From FEN-1297 sp046705645 (GTDB lineage Bacteria; Bacteroidota; Ignavibacteria; Ignavibacteriales; Ignavibacteriaceae): a stretch of 64,000 bases of DNA. The stretch covers positions 1-64,000 of the forward strand of contig JBJKQE010000063.1 of assembly GCA_046705645.1 (NCBI GenBank). The letters are read 5' to 3'. Below the pieces are notes generated by a model. The model was given only the letters and a program-made list of their open reading frames with translations, had not been told where the DNA came from and did no database searches. Of this stretch, positions 17,560 through 26,503 are shown piece by piece (the stretch's first letter is position 1; each line of letters opens with the position of its first letter). Position numbers and translations under genes: made by a program.

Positions 17560-18762
17560 GTGAGTAACATAAAAAATAAAAAAGGCATAATTGCAATTTT
17601 AACCGGCGGTGGAGATGTCCCCGGGTTAAATCCTGCTATTCGTGCTGTAACAATTCGAGCTATTAGAGAAGGATTTCAAGTTATCGGAATCCGCAGAGGC
17701 TGGGCAGGGTTAATAGATATAATTCGCGATAAACATGCCGACAATTCAAATAATTACCTAATTCTAACAGAGGAAATAGTAAATAAAGCTGGGAGAACCG
17801 GTGGAACTTTCCTTCATACTTCCAGGACAAGACCAAGTCATATTCCCAGAATAAATGTTCCTGAACACTTAGCAGATAAATATAATGATGAAATCAATGA
17901 TTTAACCCCTGAAGTATTGAAAAATTTGGACTTTCTGAATATTGACTATCTAATACCGGTAGGAGGAGATGATACGTTAAGCTATGCCGTTCAATTGCAT
18001 AAATCCGGCGTAAAAGTCATTGCGATTCCAAAAACGATGGACAATGATGTCCCTGGAACTGATTATTGCATCGGATTTAGTACATGTGTAACAAGAACTA
18101 TTATGTTAACACACAGTTTAAGAACATCCGCCGGGTCGCATGAAAGATTTTTGGTAATTGAAGTTTTCGGAAGATATGCGGGTTTTACAGCTTTACTGCC
18201 GACTATGGCTGGGGCAGCTAATAGATGTGTAATTCCGGAATACAAGTTTAATATTGAGTCGCTCACCGAATTAATGGTAGAAGATAGATTTACTAATCCG
18301 AGCAGTTATTCCGTAGTTCTGGTTTCCGAAGGCGCAATGTTTGAAGGCGGAGAAATGGTTTTTCAGAGTGATGAGAAAGATGCTTTCGGCCATAAAAAAT
18401 TAGGTGGGATAGGAGATGTAATTTCAAACCAGCTTAAAGAACTATCTCCAAAATTTAATAATAATAAGAGGATTAATGTCATTAACCAAAGATTAAGTTA
18501 TTTAGTACGATGCGGAGATCCCGATGCAATTGACTCTATAGTTCCTATGGCATTTGGTAATCTTGCTCTTGATTTAATGTTAAAAAGAATTCACGGTCGG
18601 CTGATAATTCTAAAGGAAGGAAGATATAATAACGCTCCAATTGATGTAATAACAAGCATGAAAAAAACTGTTAATGTTGAAAAGTACTATAATACAAAAC
18701 GATTAAGACCTCATTATAAAAGTTTTGAATCTAAGCCTTTATTTATAATGACAAGTGAATAA
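17560..18762 (+). CDS. Phosphofructokinase, probably pyrophosphate-dependent
   Basis: 400 residues with a GTG start and a GAAGGGG ribosome site 8 bases before it. PFK signatures: IAILTGGGDVPGLNPAIRAV, IGIRRGWAGL, GGDDTLSYA (135-143), PKTMDNDVPGTDYCIGF (157-173), MGR-like EVFGRYAGF. In ATP-dependent enzymes the phosphoryl-donor site has Gly at the positions that follow GGD and P (GGDG, PGTIDND). Here they are Asp (D138) and Lys (K158), the pair that marks PPi-dependent enzymes. So reversible fructose-6-phosphate/PPi conversion is likely in glycolysis and gluconeogenesis. It stands divergent to recD2, with 208 bases between them for both promoters. Confidence 0.88.
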   Translation: MSNIKNKKGIIAILTGGGDVPGLNPAIRAVTIRAIREGFQVIGIRRGWAGLIDIIRDKHADNSNNYLILTEEIVNKAGRTGGTFLHTSRTRPSHIPRINVPEHLADKYNDEINDLTPEVLKNLDFLNIDYLIPVGGDDTLSYAVQLHKSGVKVIAIPKTMDNDVPGTDYCIGFSTCVTRTIMLTHSLRTSAGSHERFLVIEVFGRYAGFTALLPTMAGAANRCVIPEYKFNIESLTELMVEDRFTNPSSYSVVLVSEGAMFEGGEMVFQSDEKDAFGHKKLGGIGDVISNQLKELSPKFNNNKRINVINQRLSYLVRCGDPDAIDSIVPMAFGNLALDLMLKRIHGRLIILKEGRYNNAPIDVITSMKKTVNVEKYYNTKRLRPHYKSFESKPLFIMTSE

Positions 18763-18802
18763 ATTATACTTTAATATTAACATTATTTTAAATAAAATTA
18801 TA

Positions 18803-19114
18803 TCAAACTAACAAAACCGAATTTTCAGCGTCCTGAAAATAAGTAGGGACCTGTTTGTCTGCATCTTCTTCAATTAGCCAAAACTCATTATCCAGAAGAT
18901 ATCTAAATTGATATTCATTATTCTTTTCCAGCTCAACTGTAAGAATAAATGAACCATCCTTCTTCTGTTTTTTCATCGGCGTGGCATGAGTATTCCAATT
19001 ATTAAAGTCGCCAACCACGTGAGCTTTTTTATATTTTTTACCTATTTCTTTAGGAATTTTAAAAGTCACTTTGCATAATTGCCTATCAGGCTGATATGTT
19101 TTTTTAATCCCCAA
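18803..19114 (-). CDS. CBM48/AMPK-type glycogen-binding domain protein
   Basis: 103 residues forming a single early-set/CBM48 domain: CKVTFKIPKEI ... AHVVGDFNNWNTHATPMKK, FILTVELEKNNEYQFRYLLDNEFWLIEEDAD and ENSVLLV. The VGDFNNW and FRY(L/V)(V/L)D blocks are those of isoamylase N-terminal and AMPK-beta glycogen-binding domains, with tryptophans that stack on alpha-glucan. Stand-alone CBM48 proteins of this length are common in this bacterial group and may bind glycogen or regulate glycogen enzymes. It is convergent with the phosphofructokinase gene (40 bases between stops). No catalytic domain. Cytoplasmic. Confidence 0.88.
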   Translation of the reverse strand: MGIKKTYQPDRQLCKVTFKIPKEIGKKYKKAHVVGDFNNWNTHATPMKKQKKDGSFILTVELEKNNEYQFRYLLDNEFWLIEEDADKQVPTYFQDAENSVLLV

Positions 19115-19170
19115 CTCTTCCTCCCATAATAATAAAAAAAAGTTAAATTGTTATTTACCGAAAATCTAAA

Positions 19171-19506
19171 TTACCCTGGCTTTACTCTTCTAAATATTCT
19201 TAATGCACCTTCAATTGGGCAAACACTTACACAAATACCGCATCCGTTACATCCGGATCCGGTATATGCAATAGGGAAAAAGCCTTTTTTGTTCGCTGAT
19301 TTACTTACAAACAAAACTTTTTCCGAACATTCTTGTGCACACAATTTACAACCATTACATAATTCGGAATTAATGCAAAGCCGTATACCATAATTATTTG
19401 TATCTCCAAGGCCATCTTTAAATGTATTATTTGCTAAAGTTAGATTTATTTTCCTAGCTCGTATCGGCCGATTAGCATTAATTTGAAGAAATACCTGCAT
19501 ATTCAT
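19171..19506 (-). CDS. Ferredoxin with two [4Fe-4S] clusters
   Basis: 111 residues. Two cluster motifs are visible: CNGCKLCAQECSEKVLF and CNGCGICVSVCPIEGALRIF, each giving C-x2-C-x2-C-x3-C, plus an extra N-terminal Cys. The roughly 30-residue N-terminal extension before the first cluster resembles delta subunits of 2-oxoacid:ferredoxin oxidoreductases and other polyferredoxin-like electron carriers. No oxidoreductase alpha or beta subunit is next to it, so its redox partner is unknown. The second motif is CPIEGAL rather than the CP(V/K)GAI of classic clostridial ferredoxins. Likely a cytoplasmic electron carrier in an anaerobic or facultative metabolism. Confidence 0.88.
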   Translation of the reverse strand: MNMQVFLQINANRPIRARKINLTLANNTFKDGLGDTNNYGIRLCINSELCNGCKLCAQECSEKVLFVSKSANKKGFFPIAYTGSGCNGCGICVSVCPIEGALRIFRRVKPG

Positions 19507-20131
19507 CTTTAATCCCCGTTTATTAAATCTGCCTGTTATTAATTATAATATATAAAATTTTTGAAAAATTTTCGCTGTAAAAAGGCAATTATAATAAAAA
19601 ATTAATATTTTGATAAAATTTGCTCGTTTTATTCACCATTTAGGTAATTTAATTTAAGTAATTATTTTACAATAAGTTATGAAACTGTTTTATCGAATTT
19701 TAATCAAAACCTTAATTTTTACTTAATAAATTTGGCGATTTATAATACATATAAATAAAATTTGCTCTTAATATTTTAAGTCAGATGAACTTACGAATCG
19801 AAACGCATCACACTTTTCAACTGTTCCAAAATTAAATAATTGACTATTCGGAAAAAGAAATTTACATTGTTATTAGATGAAATATAATTTCAACTTAAAG
19901 ACATCAGAATCAAATTTTGGAAAAGAATTTATAAATTAATAAGTTGAAATTAGTTTATAGATTCGAGAACAAATAATGTGTTCAAATAAACAATTATTAT
20001 TTTTAAAAATAAAAAGAGGGAAATTCTATTTTTCAAATAAATACCATCCAAATATCCGATCTCATAATAACAACTTTATAATAATAGCGGATTAATTTAT
20101 TTAAGTTAACTGTTTAACAAAGGAGGAAAAT
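19507..20131. other. Long intergenic stretch, no gene seen
   Basis: 625 AT-rich bases between the divergent ferredoxin and zinc-ribbon genes. Both promoters should be here. No ORF of note, RNA gene or long hairpin was recognised. The only clear element is the strong ribosome site just before position 20132. Confidence 0.5.
20120..20126 (+). promoter_or_regulatory. Strong Shine-Dalgarno site (AAGGAGG)
   Basis: AAGGAGG lies 5 bases before the ATG at 20132. Most starts in this window have weak or no purine-rich site, so this is among the strongest and fixes the start of the downstream zinc-ribbon protein gene. It suggests high translation. Confidence 0.8.
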
Positions 20132-20620
20132 ATGCGATCAAGAATTTCTCAAAAGCGGAACGACAGACTAATTAAAGAAAGGAGAAAAGATACTTATAAA
20201 AACATTTCTGCTATACCGGAGAAAGCTGTGTGTAAAAATTGCGGCGTTACTTTTTCAAATGGACATTGGACGTGGAAAGAAAAGGATGAAAATTTTTATG
20301 AAACAATTTGCCCTGCTTGTAAACGTACAGAAGATAATTATCCTGCCGGATTAATTGAGATTAAAGGTAAATTCTATAACGAGCATTCTAAAGAAATTTC
20401 CAATCTTATCAAGAATACAGAGAAACTAGAGAAAAATGAAAGACCGTTAGAAAGAATTATGTCTATCAAAAAGGAAATAGGGCGCATAATAGTAACAACT
20501 ACCGGAATTCATATTGCAAGAAGAATTGGCGAAGCGTTAAAAAGATCCTACCAAGGACTTTTTTCATTTCAGTACGGGGAAGGAGAAAAAAGTATTAGAG
20601 TGGTTTGGGAAAGACAATAA
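20132..20620 (+). CDS. BCAM0308-type zinc-ribbon protein
   Basis: 162 residues. A basic N-terminal stretch (RSRISQKRNDRLIKERRKDTY) precedes a zinc ribbon with AVCKNCGVTFSNGHW and ICPACKR (two C-x2-C pairs). The C-terminal half is alpha/beta (GRIIVTTTGIHIARRIGEALKRSYQG ... SIRVVWER). This layout matches the BCAM0308 family and resembles part of archaeal Nmd3, a ribosome-associated protein, but no function is established. It is preceded by an unusually strong Shine-Dalgarno site, suggesting high expression, and is followed by a 12-bp hairpin. Nucleic-acid or ribosome binding is a reasonable guess from the basic start and the ribbon. Confidence 0.75.
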   Translation: MRSRISQKRNDRLIKERRKDTYKNISAIPEKAVCKNCGVTFSNGHWTWKEKDENFYETICPACKRTEDNYPAGLIEIKGKFYNEHSKEISNLIKNTEKLEKNERPLERIMSIKKEIGRIIVTTTGIHIARRIGEALKRSYQGLFSFQYGEGEKSIRVVWERQ

Positions 20621-20703
20621 TTTTCCCGATTAAGTTTATTTAAACACTAACTTATCGGACTTTTAAAATTAAAAATCAATTATATTTAGGTTAATAAATG
20701 AAG

Positions 20704-20731
20704 ATTGCGCAGTTTAATAAAACTGCGCAAT
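20704..20731. terminator. 12-bp hairpin after the zinc-ribbon gene
   Basis: ATTGCGCAGTTT at 20704-20715 pairs perfectly with AAACTGCGCAAT at 20720-20731 around an AATA loop. It lies 84 bases after the stop of the zinc-ribbon gene. No U run follows, so it may be a transcript-stabilising hairpin rather than an intrinsic terminator. The rest of the gap up to 20951 shows nothing else. Confidence 0.6.
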
Positions 20732-20951
20732 AAATAAAATATAGGGGTAAAATTTTTTATCAAATAAAACAAAGCATAAAAAGCTTAAAATGAACCAGCA
20801 CATTTCAAATTAAAAAGAAAATTCTATCAGTAAAACTACAATCGTCATCATCTATTATTTCCAACTATCATAATTATATTGTTTATTAGTAATAGAAAGT
20901 TATGTTTATGACGTCCGGGAAAATATAAGTTTAATAAACGACGGTGATATT

Positions 20952-21374
20952 ATGAAAAAACAACATTTTTTATTAGCTGTTGTTCTTTTCACGTTTATTG
21001 TCTCAGCGGTTTCATTTTCAAAAGGGAGTAAATCAATCAATTCAAATTCATCTTACAATTTGATTGAAGCAAATTATATGGAAGGATTGAAGTCGGATAA
21101 TTTAGGATTGCGAATGAGTTGCGCATATTTTCTGGGGGAGATGAAATCTCCCAATGCTGTAATTCCTTTAATGAAAATACTAAACACTGAAAATCATGAA
21201 GGGATAAGAATTATTGCAGCATGGTCGTTAATTAAAATTGGAGACCCCAGAGGCATTTATCTGGTTAAAAGTCTGAGTGAAACTTGCAAAGATTGCTCGG
21301 TCCAATCAATGTGTGCATATTTTTATTACCACTATGTTCTTTCATCCGAAGGAAAGCTCAATTCGGACGATTAA
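20952..21374 (+). CDS. Small exported HEAT-repeat protein
   Basis: 140 residues with a signal peptide (MKKQHFLLAVVLFTFIVSAVSFS). The mature protein has HEAT/PBS-lyase-like helical repeats: LGLRMSCAYFLGEMKSPNAVIPLMKIL and EGIRIIAAWSLIKIGDPRGIYLVKSL, in which the A-x-x-L-G-(E/D) and A-x-x-L-x-K-I-G-D-P cores are plain. Cysteines in ETCKDCSVQSMCAYF may form a disulphide or bind metal. Small periplasmic HEAT-repeat proteins often mediate protein contacts, but no partner is suggested here. It stands alone with its own terminator. Confidence 0.8.
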   Translation: MKKQHFLLAVVLFTFIVSAVSFSKGSKSINSNSSYNLIEANYMEGLKSDNLGLRMSCAYFLGEMKSPNAVIPLMKILNTENHEGIRIIAAWSLIKIGDPRGIYLVKSLSETCKDCSVQSMCAYFYYHYVLSSEGKLNSDD

Positions 21375-21421
21375 CTGAAAGTATATATATTTTCCGCCGG
21401 CAATTCATTTACAAAAGGATT

Positions 21422-21447
21422 TAAGAGCCGTTTAACACCGGCTCTTA
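21422..21447. terminator. Hairpin between convergent genes
   Basis: TAAGAGCCG (21422-21430) pairs with CGGCTCTTA (21439-21447) around an 8-base loop. It sits 48 bases after the HEAT-repeat gene and 62 bases before the end of the convergent deacetylase gene, so it can serve both strands. No long U run. Confidence 0.6.
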
Positions 21448-21508
21448 GAAAATTATATATACTTATAAACCTTAGAAAAAATGTGTGTAATTACGTCAAT
21501 TATAATAA

Positions 21509-23173
21509 CTAAGGTTTAAATGATTTGTTAATATCCCCGGCAGCTATTCCTTTAATATTTTGGACTATACTTGTGTTGGAAATCGAAACAGAAACCGGAG
21601 TAGAAAATATCCAGTCAGGTATATAAAAATGGTTAATGGATCCCACAAATCTTTTAGCCATCAGCAAAGCATCATTACCATTAATAATTCCGTCATTATT
21701 CACATCTGCAGCTTTTATTTGCAAACTATCAAGATATATTTTTTTTGAAGAATATTTTAATACCAGCAAGGCGTCGGTTGAATTTACTCCTCCCCAGTTT
21801 CCAATCTTTTCGGCGGATAATATATAATTACCGGCTGTTAAATTCATGAACGAATATTTTCCATTTGCATTGGTTACTGTTTTAAGAGTATCACCGCTTT
21901 TACTAAGAATTACAGTAACATTTGATAAAGGACTTTCTTCCTTATTATCATAAATAATATTACCTGATAATTCAAACAAGGAAGTTGAGTTTTTAATTGT
22001 TACAATTCCTCCGTCAGGAATTATTTTAATTTCAGCTATTGTATTATTACTGTCCGCTGATGTTGTTGTTTCATAAATTTGATTGCCTTGAGAAACTTGG
22101 ACATTTTTCCATCCTGTTGGAACAACAATTTTAGCAGTCAGCGGATAATTATAGATTGAATCATCCAAATTATCTGTAGGAATTATTTGAATTTTTGTCG
22201 AGTCGTTGGCTGCAACTATATATGAAAATTTTTCTCTCTCTTTAATATATCTAACAACATCACCCAACGGAGCAACCCAGATATAATTGCTGTCCGATTT
22301 TTGTTTTATCCATTGACATAATTCCGATAACCATTCCGTAGATACAGGATAGTACAAACCCAAACTAGAATCAGCAATTATTTGATAGAACGGCAAAACT
22401 TCGTGTGCAAGAAAAACGCTCCATTTACCATTGGCTATTGTTTGAGTTTGTAAAATATTCGTATACATATTAAACTCATCCTGATCATCACTAGGTGAAT
22501 TTCTAGGTTGGTCAAATTGAATATCTGAAGAACCTAAAGTATAAAAGTCCATACCTGAAATATTAGAATTGCTAACATAGCTGCCGCATGTTCTGGCAGC
22601 TTCAAAATATTTTTGTGCAATATTTTCGACATTCTGATTGTATGTACAATAAGGATACGCCGTGGTAATACACTTTTGCCCGGCAATTTTCTCTTCAATT
22701 GTTTTTTTTGATTGGTATAGCTCATAAGTTATTGTTCCGGGAGTAGTTTCATCACCAATAGGAAGAGTTGTTAAGTCAGGATGATTTACTGTATGATCTC
22801 CAATTTCATTACCTTCCTGCGCCAACTGTTTAAATTCACTCCATAAACCATATCTCCATATTGTGGGAAGGCTATCACTTAAAGCTGACGATATAACATA
22901 ATATGTTGCATGAAATCCAAAACTATTCATTATAGGGCGGACATAATCATACTGCGATTGCAGACCGTCGTCAAAAGTAAATGAAAACGCTGCTTTCCTA
23001 CCATTTGCCCAAGTTTCTATATTAACTTGTCCGATTGAAGAAATTGAAGTTTCGATTCTATGTACATCTTTAGAATTTGTAAAGCTGTTTTTATTCTGAG
23101 GATAAGTAAAACTATTAAGGAAAGCAATAAAAAATAAAAATATTATAGTTTTTATCATTTGGTTTAACGGCAA
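21509..23173 (-). CDS. Secreted polysaccharide deacetylase with carboxypeptidase-regulatory-like and dockerin-like domains
   Basis: 554 residues. Signal peptide, then a NodB-homology domain (~60-310): FSFTFDDGLQSQYDYV (catalytic/metal Asp pair), GNEIGDHTVNHPDLTTL (metal His H-x3-H) and YPYCTYNQ. A middle region follows, then a CarboxypepD_reg-like beta domain (GNIIYDNKEESPLSNVTVIL ... GKYSFMNLTAGNYIL). The C-terminus has two calcium-loop-like segments, NWGGVNSTDALLVLKY and ADVNNDGIINGNDALLMAKRFVG, the pattern of a type I dockerin or EF-hand module. It should remove acetyl groups from an extracellular polysaccharide. It has no T9SS sorting tail, so it may be held through the dockerin-like module. 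The 304 bases upstream of it (23174-23477) hold nothing I can name. Confidence 0.88.
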   Translation of the reverse strand: MPLNQMIKTIIFLFFIAFLNSFTYPQNKNSFTNSKDVHRIETSISSIGQVNIETWANGRKAAFSFTFDDGLQSQYDYVRPIMNSFGFHATYYVISSALSDSLPTIWRYGLWSEFKQLAQEGNEIGDHTVNHPDLTTLPIGDETTPGTITYELYQSKKTIEEKIAGQKCITTAYPYCTYNQNVENIAQKYFEAARTCGSYVSNSNISGMDFYTLGSSDIQFDQPRNSPSDDQDEFNMYTNILQTQTIANGKWSVFLAHEVLPFYQIIADSSLGLYYPVSTEWLSELCQWIKQKSDSNYIWVAPLGDVVRYIKEREKFSYIVAANDSTKIQIIPTDNLDDSIYNYPLTAKIVVPTGWKNVQVSQGNQIYETTTSADSNNTIAEIKIIPDGGIVTIKNSTSLFELSGNIIYDNKEESPLSNVTVILSKSGDTLKTVTNANGKYSFMNLTAGNYILSAEKIGNWGGVNSTDALLVLKYSSKKIYLDSLQIKAADVNNDGIINGNDALLMAKRFVGSINHFYIPDWIFSTPVSVSISNTSIVQNIKGIAAGDINKSFKP

Positions 23174-23477
23174 ATTAAAATCCTAAACAAATCATCCGGT
23201 TTTCTCTAATTCTTTCAAATTCACTATTTATTATTTGAATTATTTTGAGAAGTTATATATTAAAATAATACAGAAATATTATTCAATATCGAAACGTAAC
23301 TTATTTTATTGATATAATTTTATAACAATAAGCCATATTAAGATAACCTGATTACTATAATTCTCAAATACCAGGCCAATATATACTGTATTTGGCTTTT
23401 TTAAAGTTGGATTTATTGCTTTATTAAATGTTTTTTAATAAAAGAAATGTATGTTTGGAAAAAGTTCTTGTAAAAGA

Positions 23478-23945
23478 TTAAAAACCGTAAAAGAAGTATT
23501 TGATCTTTTGTGATACTATTAAAGACATTTTATCGCCTCTTGAAGTTGAATATGGCTGAATTCCCAAATAAAGAAATACTTTTTCACTTTCGGATAAAAT
23601 AAATTTTTCGATTAATTTAAGTGAATATCCGTGCGAGCTAATCCCCACGGTTTCAATTTGTTCTTGAGTCAGCCATGCAATATCTCCAGGTTCAGTTCCG
23701 AGTAGTGCCGAATCTATAAATACTATTGCCTTAGCTTCACTCATTAATATTTGCTGAAGGTAGTTTTCCGGGTTGGTACCGGCATTAATAATTTGTGAAT
23801 GCGTATACTCCGTCATATCCTTCAAATATCTTACAAAAAATAAGCCTGCTGCATCATCTGTTTTGTATGAATTTCCCATGCCTACAAACATAATTTCTTC
23901 AGGTTGGAAAGCAGAAAGTCTATTCCTTAAATCTTTTAAAGTCAT
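23478..23945 (-). CDS. Hydrogenase maturation protease (HycI/HoxM family)
   Basis: 155 residues. Family marks: FVGMGNSYKTDDAAGLFFV (N-terminal glycine motif with the metal-sensing acidic residue), GTNPENYLQQI, IVFIDSALLGTEPGDIAW (conserved Asp) and SSHGYSLKLIEKF (conserved His), then VFLYLGIQP. These endopeptidases trim the C-terminus of the large [NiFe]-hydrogenase subunit after nickel insertion, in the cytoplasm. No hydrogenase structural or hyp gene is in the window, so the gene is an orphan here; its substrate must be encoded elsewhere. The 304 bases between it and the GH3 relic hold no recognisable feature. Confidence 0.88.
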   Translation of the reverse strand: MTLKDLRNRLSAFQPEEIMFVGMGNSYKTDDAAGLFFVRYLKDMTEYTHSQIINAGTNPENYLQQILMSEAKAIVFIDSALLGTEPGDIAWLTQEQIETVGISSHGYSLKLIEKFILSESEKVFLYLGIQPYSTSRGDKMSLIVSQKIKYFFYGF

Positions 23946-24249
23946 ATTATGTTTTTACCGTATTGATTTATTATATTTTTTTTTGAATTAATTACAAACT
24001 GAATCCACTTAAAAAAATTTTTTTCTATTTCAGACATTCCTTTTAGTTTAAAAGACTAATAATCATAATTATTAAAAAGATGTTGATAAAAAGCTATTAA
24101 AAATAACTAAGAAGTTCAATAAAGAAATAGTTAGATTAGGCATATTTTTTAAATCATAATATTTTTAATGGTTTTAGAACTTATTAAGTTAAATTAATTG
24201 CTGTTATTTTTTATGATATTAATTTATCTTTACAAAAAGAATAATTTTT

Positions 24250-24510
24250 ATAGCAGCAATGTGGGATACTTCCTTAATTAATAAAATCGCAAGTCTATAG
24301 GTATAGAATTAAATGTAAACAAAGAATTGTTATATTGAGTCCTGCGTTAGCATTGCAGGAATTCTAATGGAAGGTAGAAATTTTGAAAGCTTCGAAGAAA
24401 ATTTTTACCATGATTCAAGAACAGCAGTCAGTTATTTAAAAGGAGATTAGAGTGGAGGCGTTGCTGCAACTGTAAAACATCTTACAAAGAATAATCATGA
24501 ATTCAACTAA
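24250..24510 (+). pseudogene. Decayed fragment of a GH3 beta-glucosidase gene
   Basis: Too broken to be an ORF, yet translation in shifting frames gives GH3 blocks in order: AAMWDTSLINKIASL (24253-24297), then IVILSPALAL, then after a frameshift GRNFESFEENFYHDSRTAVS and, beyond a TAG at 24448-24450, SGGVAATVKHLTKNNHEFN. In GH3 enzymes these match A(S/T)WD..LI, LGPA, GRNFE.F.EDP and GV.ATVKHF..N.QE. At least two stops and one or two frameshifts are present. The block type (GRNFE ... ATVKHF) differs from the intact GH3 that starts 12 bases further on, so this is a relic of a separate gene rather than that gene's own N-terminus. Confidence 0.75.
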
Positions 24511-24521
24511 AATTATGAATA

Positions 24522-26366
24522 ATGAAATCTTTTTATAAAAAATTAATTACACCCTTTATTATTTTATTTGTTATTACAATTCTCGGTTTTATAATTGATA
24601 ACTCGAATCATTTAAATACAGAGTTATCTGATACCGTTATAGAAAATAAGGTTGATTCTTTATTATCTCTAATGTCTCTCCAAGAAAAAATAGGCCAAAT
24701 GACACAGGTTGACATTCTCGCAATAAAAAATCCCGAGGACATAGCTAAATATTCATTAGGATCAATACTATGTGGAGGTGGTTCGGAAATTAAAGATGAA
24801 ACAGCAGCAGGATGGGCAAATTATTATGATACTCTTCAATCATATGCATTAAAATCGCAATTGAAAATACCGATTATTTTTGGAACTGATGCTGTCCATG
24901 GCCATAATAATGTATTAGGAGCAGTAATATTCCCGCATAATATAGGAATGGGTTGTACCAGAGATCCCAAGTTAGTTGAAGAAGAAGGCCGAGTGACAGC
25001 AGAAGAGATAACCGGGACTGGAATGAACTGGGACTTTGCTCCATGCATCGCAGTGGCAAGAAACGAGAGATGGGGAAGGACATACGAAAGTTATGGAGAA
25101 TCTCCGCAATTGGTTTCAGAAATGGGTCGTGCTTTTATAGAAGGGCTCCAAGGGGCTAAATTTAAATCTCATTTATCTATAATTGCATGCGCCAAACATT
25201 TTGTAGGTGACGGTGGAACTGCTAACGGTAAGGATCAGGGCAATACCGAATGTGATGAAGCAACACTAAGAAAAATTCATTTACCCGGCTATATTGCTGC
25301 GATAAAAGCAGGGGTAAAAACCATAATGGTTTCTTACAGCAGCTGGAATGGAGTTAAGATGCACAAGAATAAATATTTATTGACTGATGTATTAAAAAAA
25401 GAACTTGGATTTAAAGGTTTCTTAGTTTCGGATTGGGCGGCAATTGATCAATTGGGAAAAAACTATAAAAGTGATATTGAAAAATCTATCAATGCCGGCC
25501 TTGATATGATAATGATTCCGAATGGCCCTGGTAAAAGAAATAATTACGCTGAATTTATAAATGATTTAAAAGATTTGGTTAATACAGGTGTAGTTCCTAT
25601 GTCAAGGATTAATGATGCCGTTAAAAGAATCTTAAGGGTTAAATTAGAAATAGGTGTTTTTCAACATCCTTTTACAGATAAAGAATATACTTCAACCGTC
25701 GGATCAAAAGCTCATCGAGAAATTGCACGGCAATGTGTTAGAGAATCATTAGTTCTTTTAAAAAATTCGGGAAACATTTTGCCTCTATCTAAAAATATTA
25801 AGCATATAGTTGTCGCCGGCAAAAGTGCCGACAATCTTGGTTATCAATGTGGAGGTTGGACTATAAGCTGGCAAGGTGATAGTGGAAATGTAACAACCGG
25901 TGGAACAACAATATACAAAGCAATCAAACAAGCTGTTTCTCCCGAAACAGAAGTTACTCTTTCTATAGACGGTTCTGATATAAAAAGTGCCGATGTTGCC
26001 ATTGTGTGCATAGGAGAAAAGCCATATGCGGAGACGTCGGGCGATAGAAAAAGTTTATCGTTATCAAAAGAAGATGAGGCGGTTATAAATTCCTTCAAAG
26101 CTAAAAGAATTCCGATTGTTGTTATTTTAATTTCAGGAAGACCTGTGATCATAAATTCCTTTCTTAATAAATCAAATGCATTCATCGCTGGATGGCTGCC
26201 TGGTACAGAAGGAGAAGGAATTGCCGATATTCTTTTCGGAGATTATAAACCGACAGGTAAGCTTTCACATTCATGGCCGAGAAGTATGAAACAAATCCCG
26301 ATTAATGTTGGAGACAAAAATTACAACCCTCTTTTTCCCTATGGTTTCGGATTAACATATAATTAA
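24522..26366 (+). CDS. GH3 beta-glucosidase / exo-beta-glucanase, exported
   Basis: 614 residues. N-terminal hydrophobic segment (KLITPFIILFVITILGFII) is a signal peptide or anchor. Catalytic TIM-barrel marks: LQEKIGQMTQVD, PIIFGTDAVHGHNNV, FAPCIAVARNERWGRTYESYGE, CAKHFVGDGGT, and GFLVSDWAAI with the nucleophile D304. The C-terminal alpha/beta sandwich contains ESLVLLKNSGNILPLSK, CGGWTISWQG, KPYAETSGDR (acid/base Glu candidate) and GKLSHSWPRS. The pattern is that of the exo-1,3/1,4-beta-glucanase branch of GH3. It should release glucose from beta-glucans or cello-oligosaccharides outside the inner membrane. It lies directly behind a decayed GH3 gene and is followed by a structured repeat. Confidence 0.93.
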   Translation: MKSFYKKLITPFIILFVITILGFIIDNSNHLNTELSDTVIENKVDSLLSLMSLQEKIGQMTQVDILAIKNPEDIAKYSLGSILCGGGSEIKDETAAGWANYYDTLQSYALKSQLKIPIIFGTDAVHGHNNVLGAVIFPHNIGMGCTRDPKLVEEEGRVTAEEITGTGMNWDFAPCIAVARNERWGRTYESYGESPQLVSEMGRAFIEGLQGAKFKSHLSIIACAKHFVGDGGTANGKDQGNTECDEATLRKIHLPGYIAAIKAGVKTIMVSYSSWNGVKMHKNKYLLTDVLKKELGFKGFLVSDWAAIDQLGKNYKSDIEKSINAGLDMIMIPNGPGKRNNYAEFINDLKDLVNTGVVPMSRINDAVKRILRVKLEIGVFQHPFTDKEYTSTVGSKAHREIARQCVRESLVLLKNSGNILPLSKNIKHIVVAGKSADNLGYQCGGWTISWQGDSGNVTTGGTTIYKAIKQAVSPETEVTLSIDGSDIKSADVAIVCIGEKPYAETSGDRKSLSLSKEDEAVINSFKAKRIPIVVILISGRPVIINSFLNKSNAFIAGWLPGTEGEGIADILFGDYKPTGKLSHSWPRSMKQIPINVGDKNYNPLFPYGFGLTYN

Positions 26367-26380
26367 AACCTATTAAATAT

Positions 26381-26503
26381 AAAAGAAGCTGTCTCAAAAG
26401 AGTCATTCCGGGTTTGACACGGAATCTAAAATTACGATATTGTTGAAAAAAATATTCTGAATTAAGCTCAGAATTACTAACTACAGTTTTGAGACAGTCT
26501 TTT
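26381..26503. repeat. Structured palindromic repeat unit A (MITE-like)
   Basis: Outer arms AAAAGAAGCTGTCTCAAAA (26381-26399) and TTTTGAGACAGTCTTTT (26487-26503) are inverted, with a 2-base bulge. Inside are two further hairpins: ATTCCG ... CGGAAT (26405-26425) and ATTCTGA ... TCAGAAT (26454-26474). The layout resembles the unit at 56474-56597. It begins 14 bases after the GH3 stop and could also act as its terminator. Confidence 0.65.
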
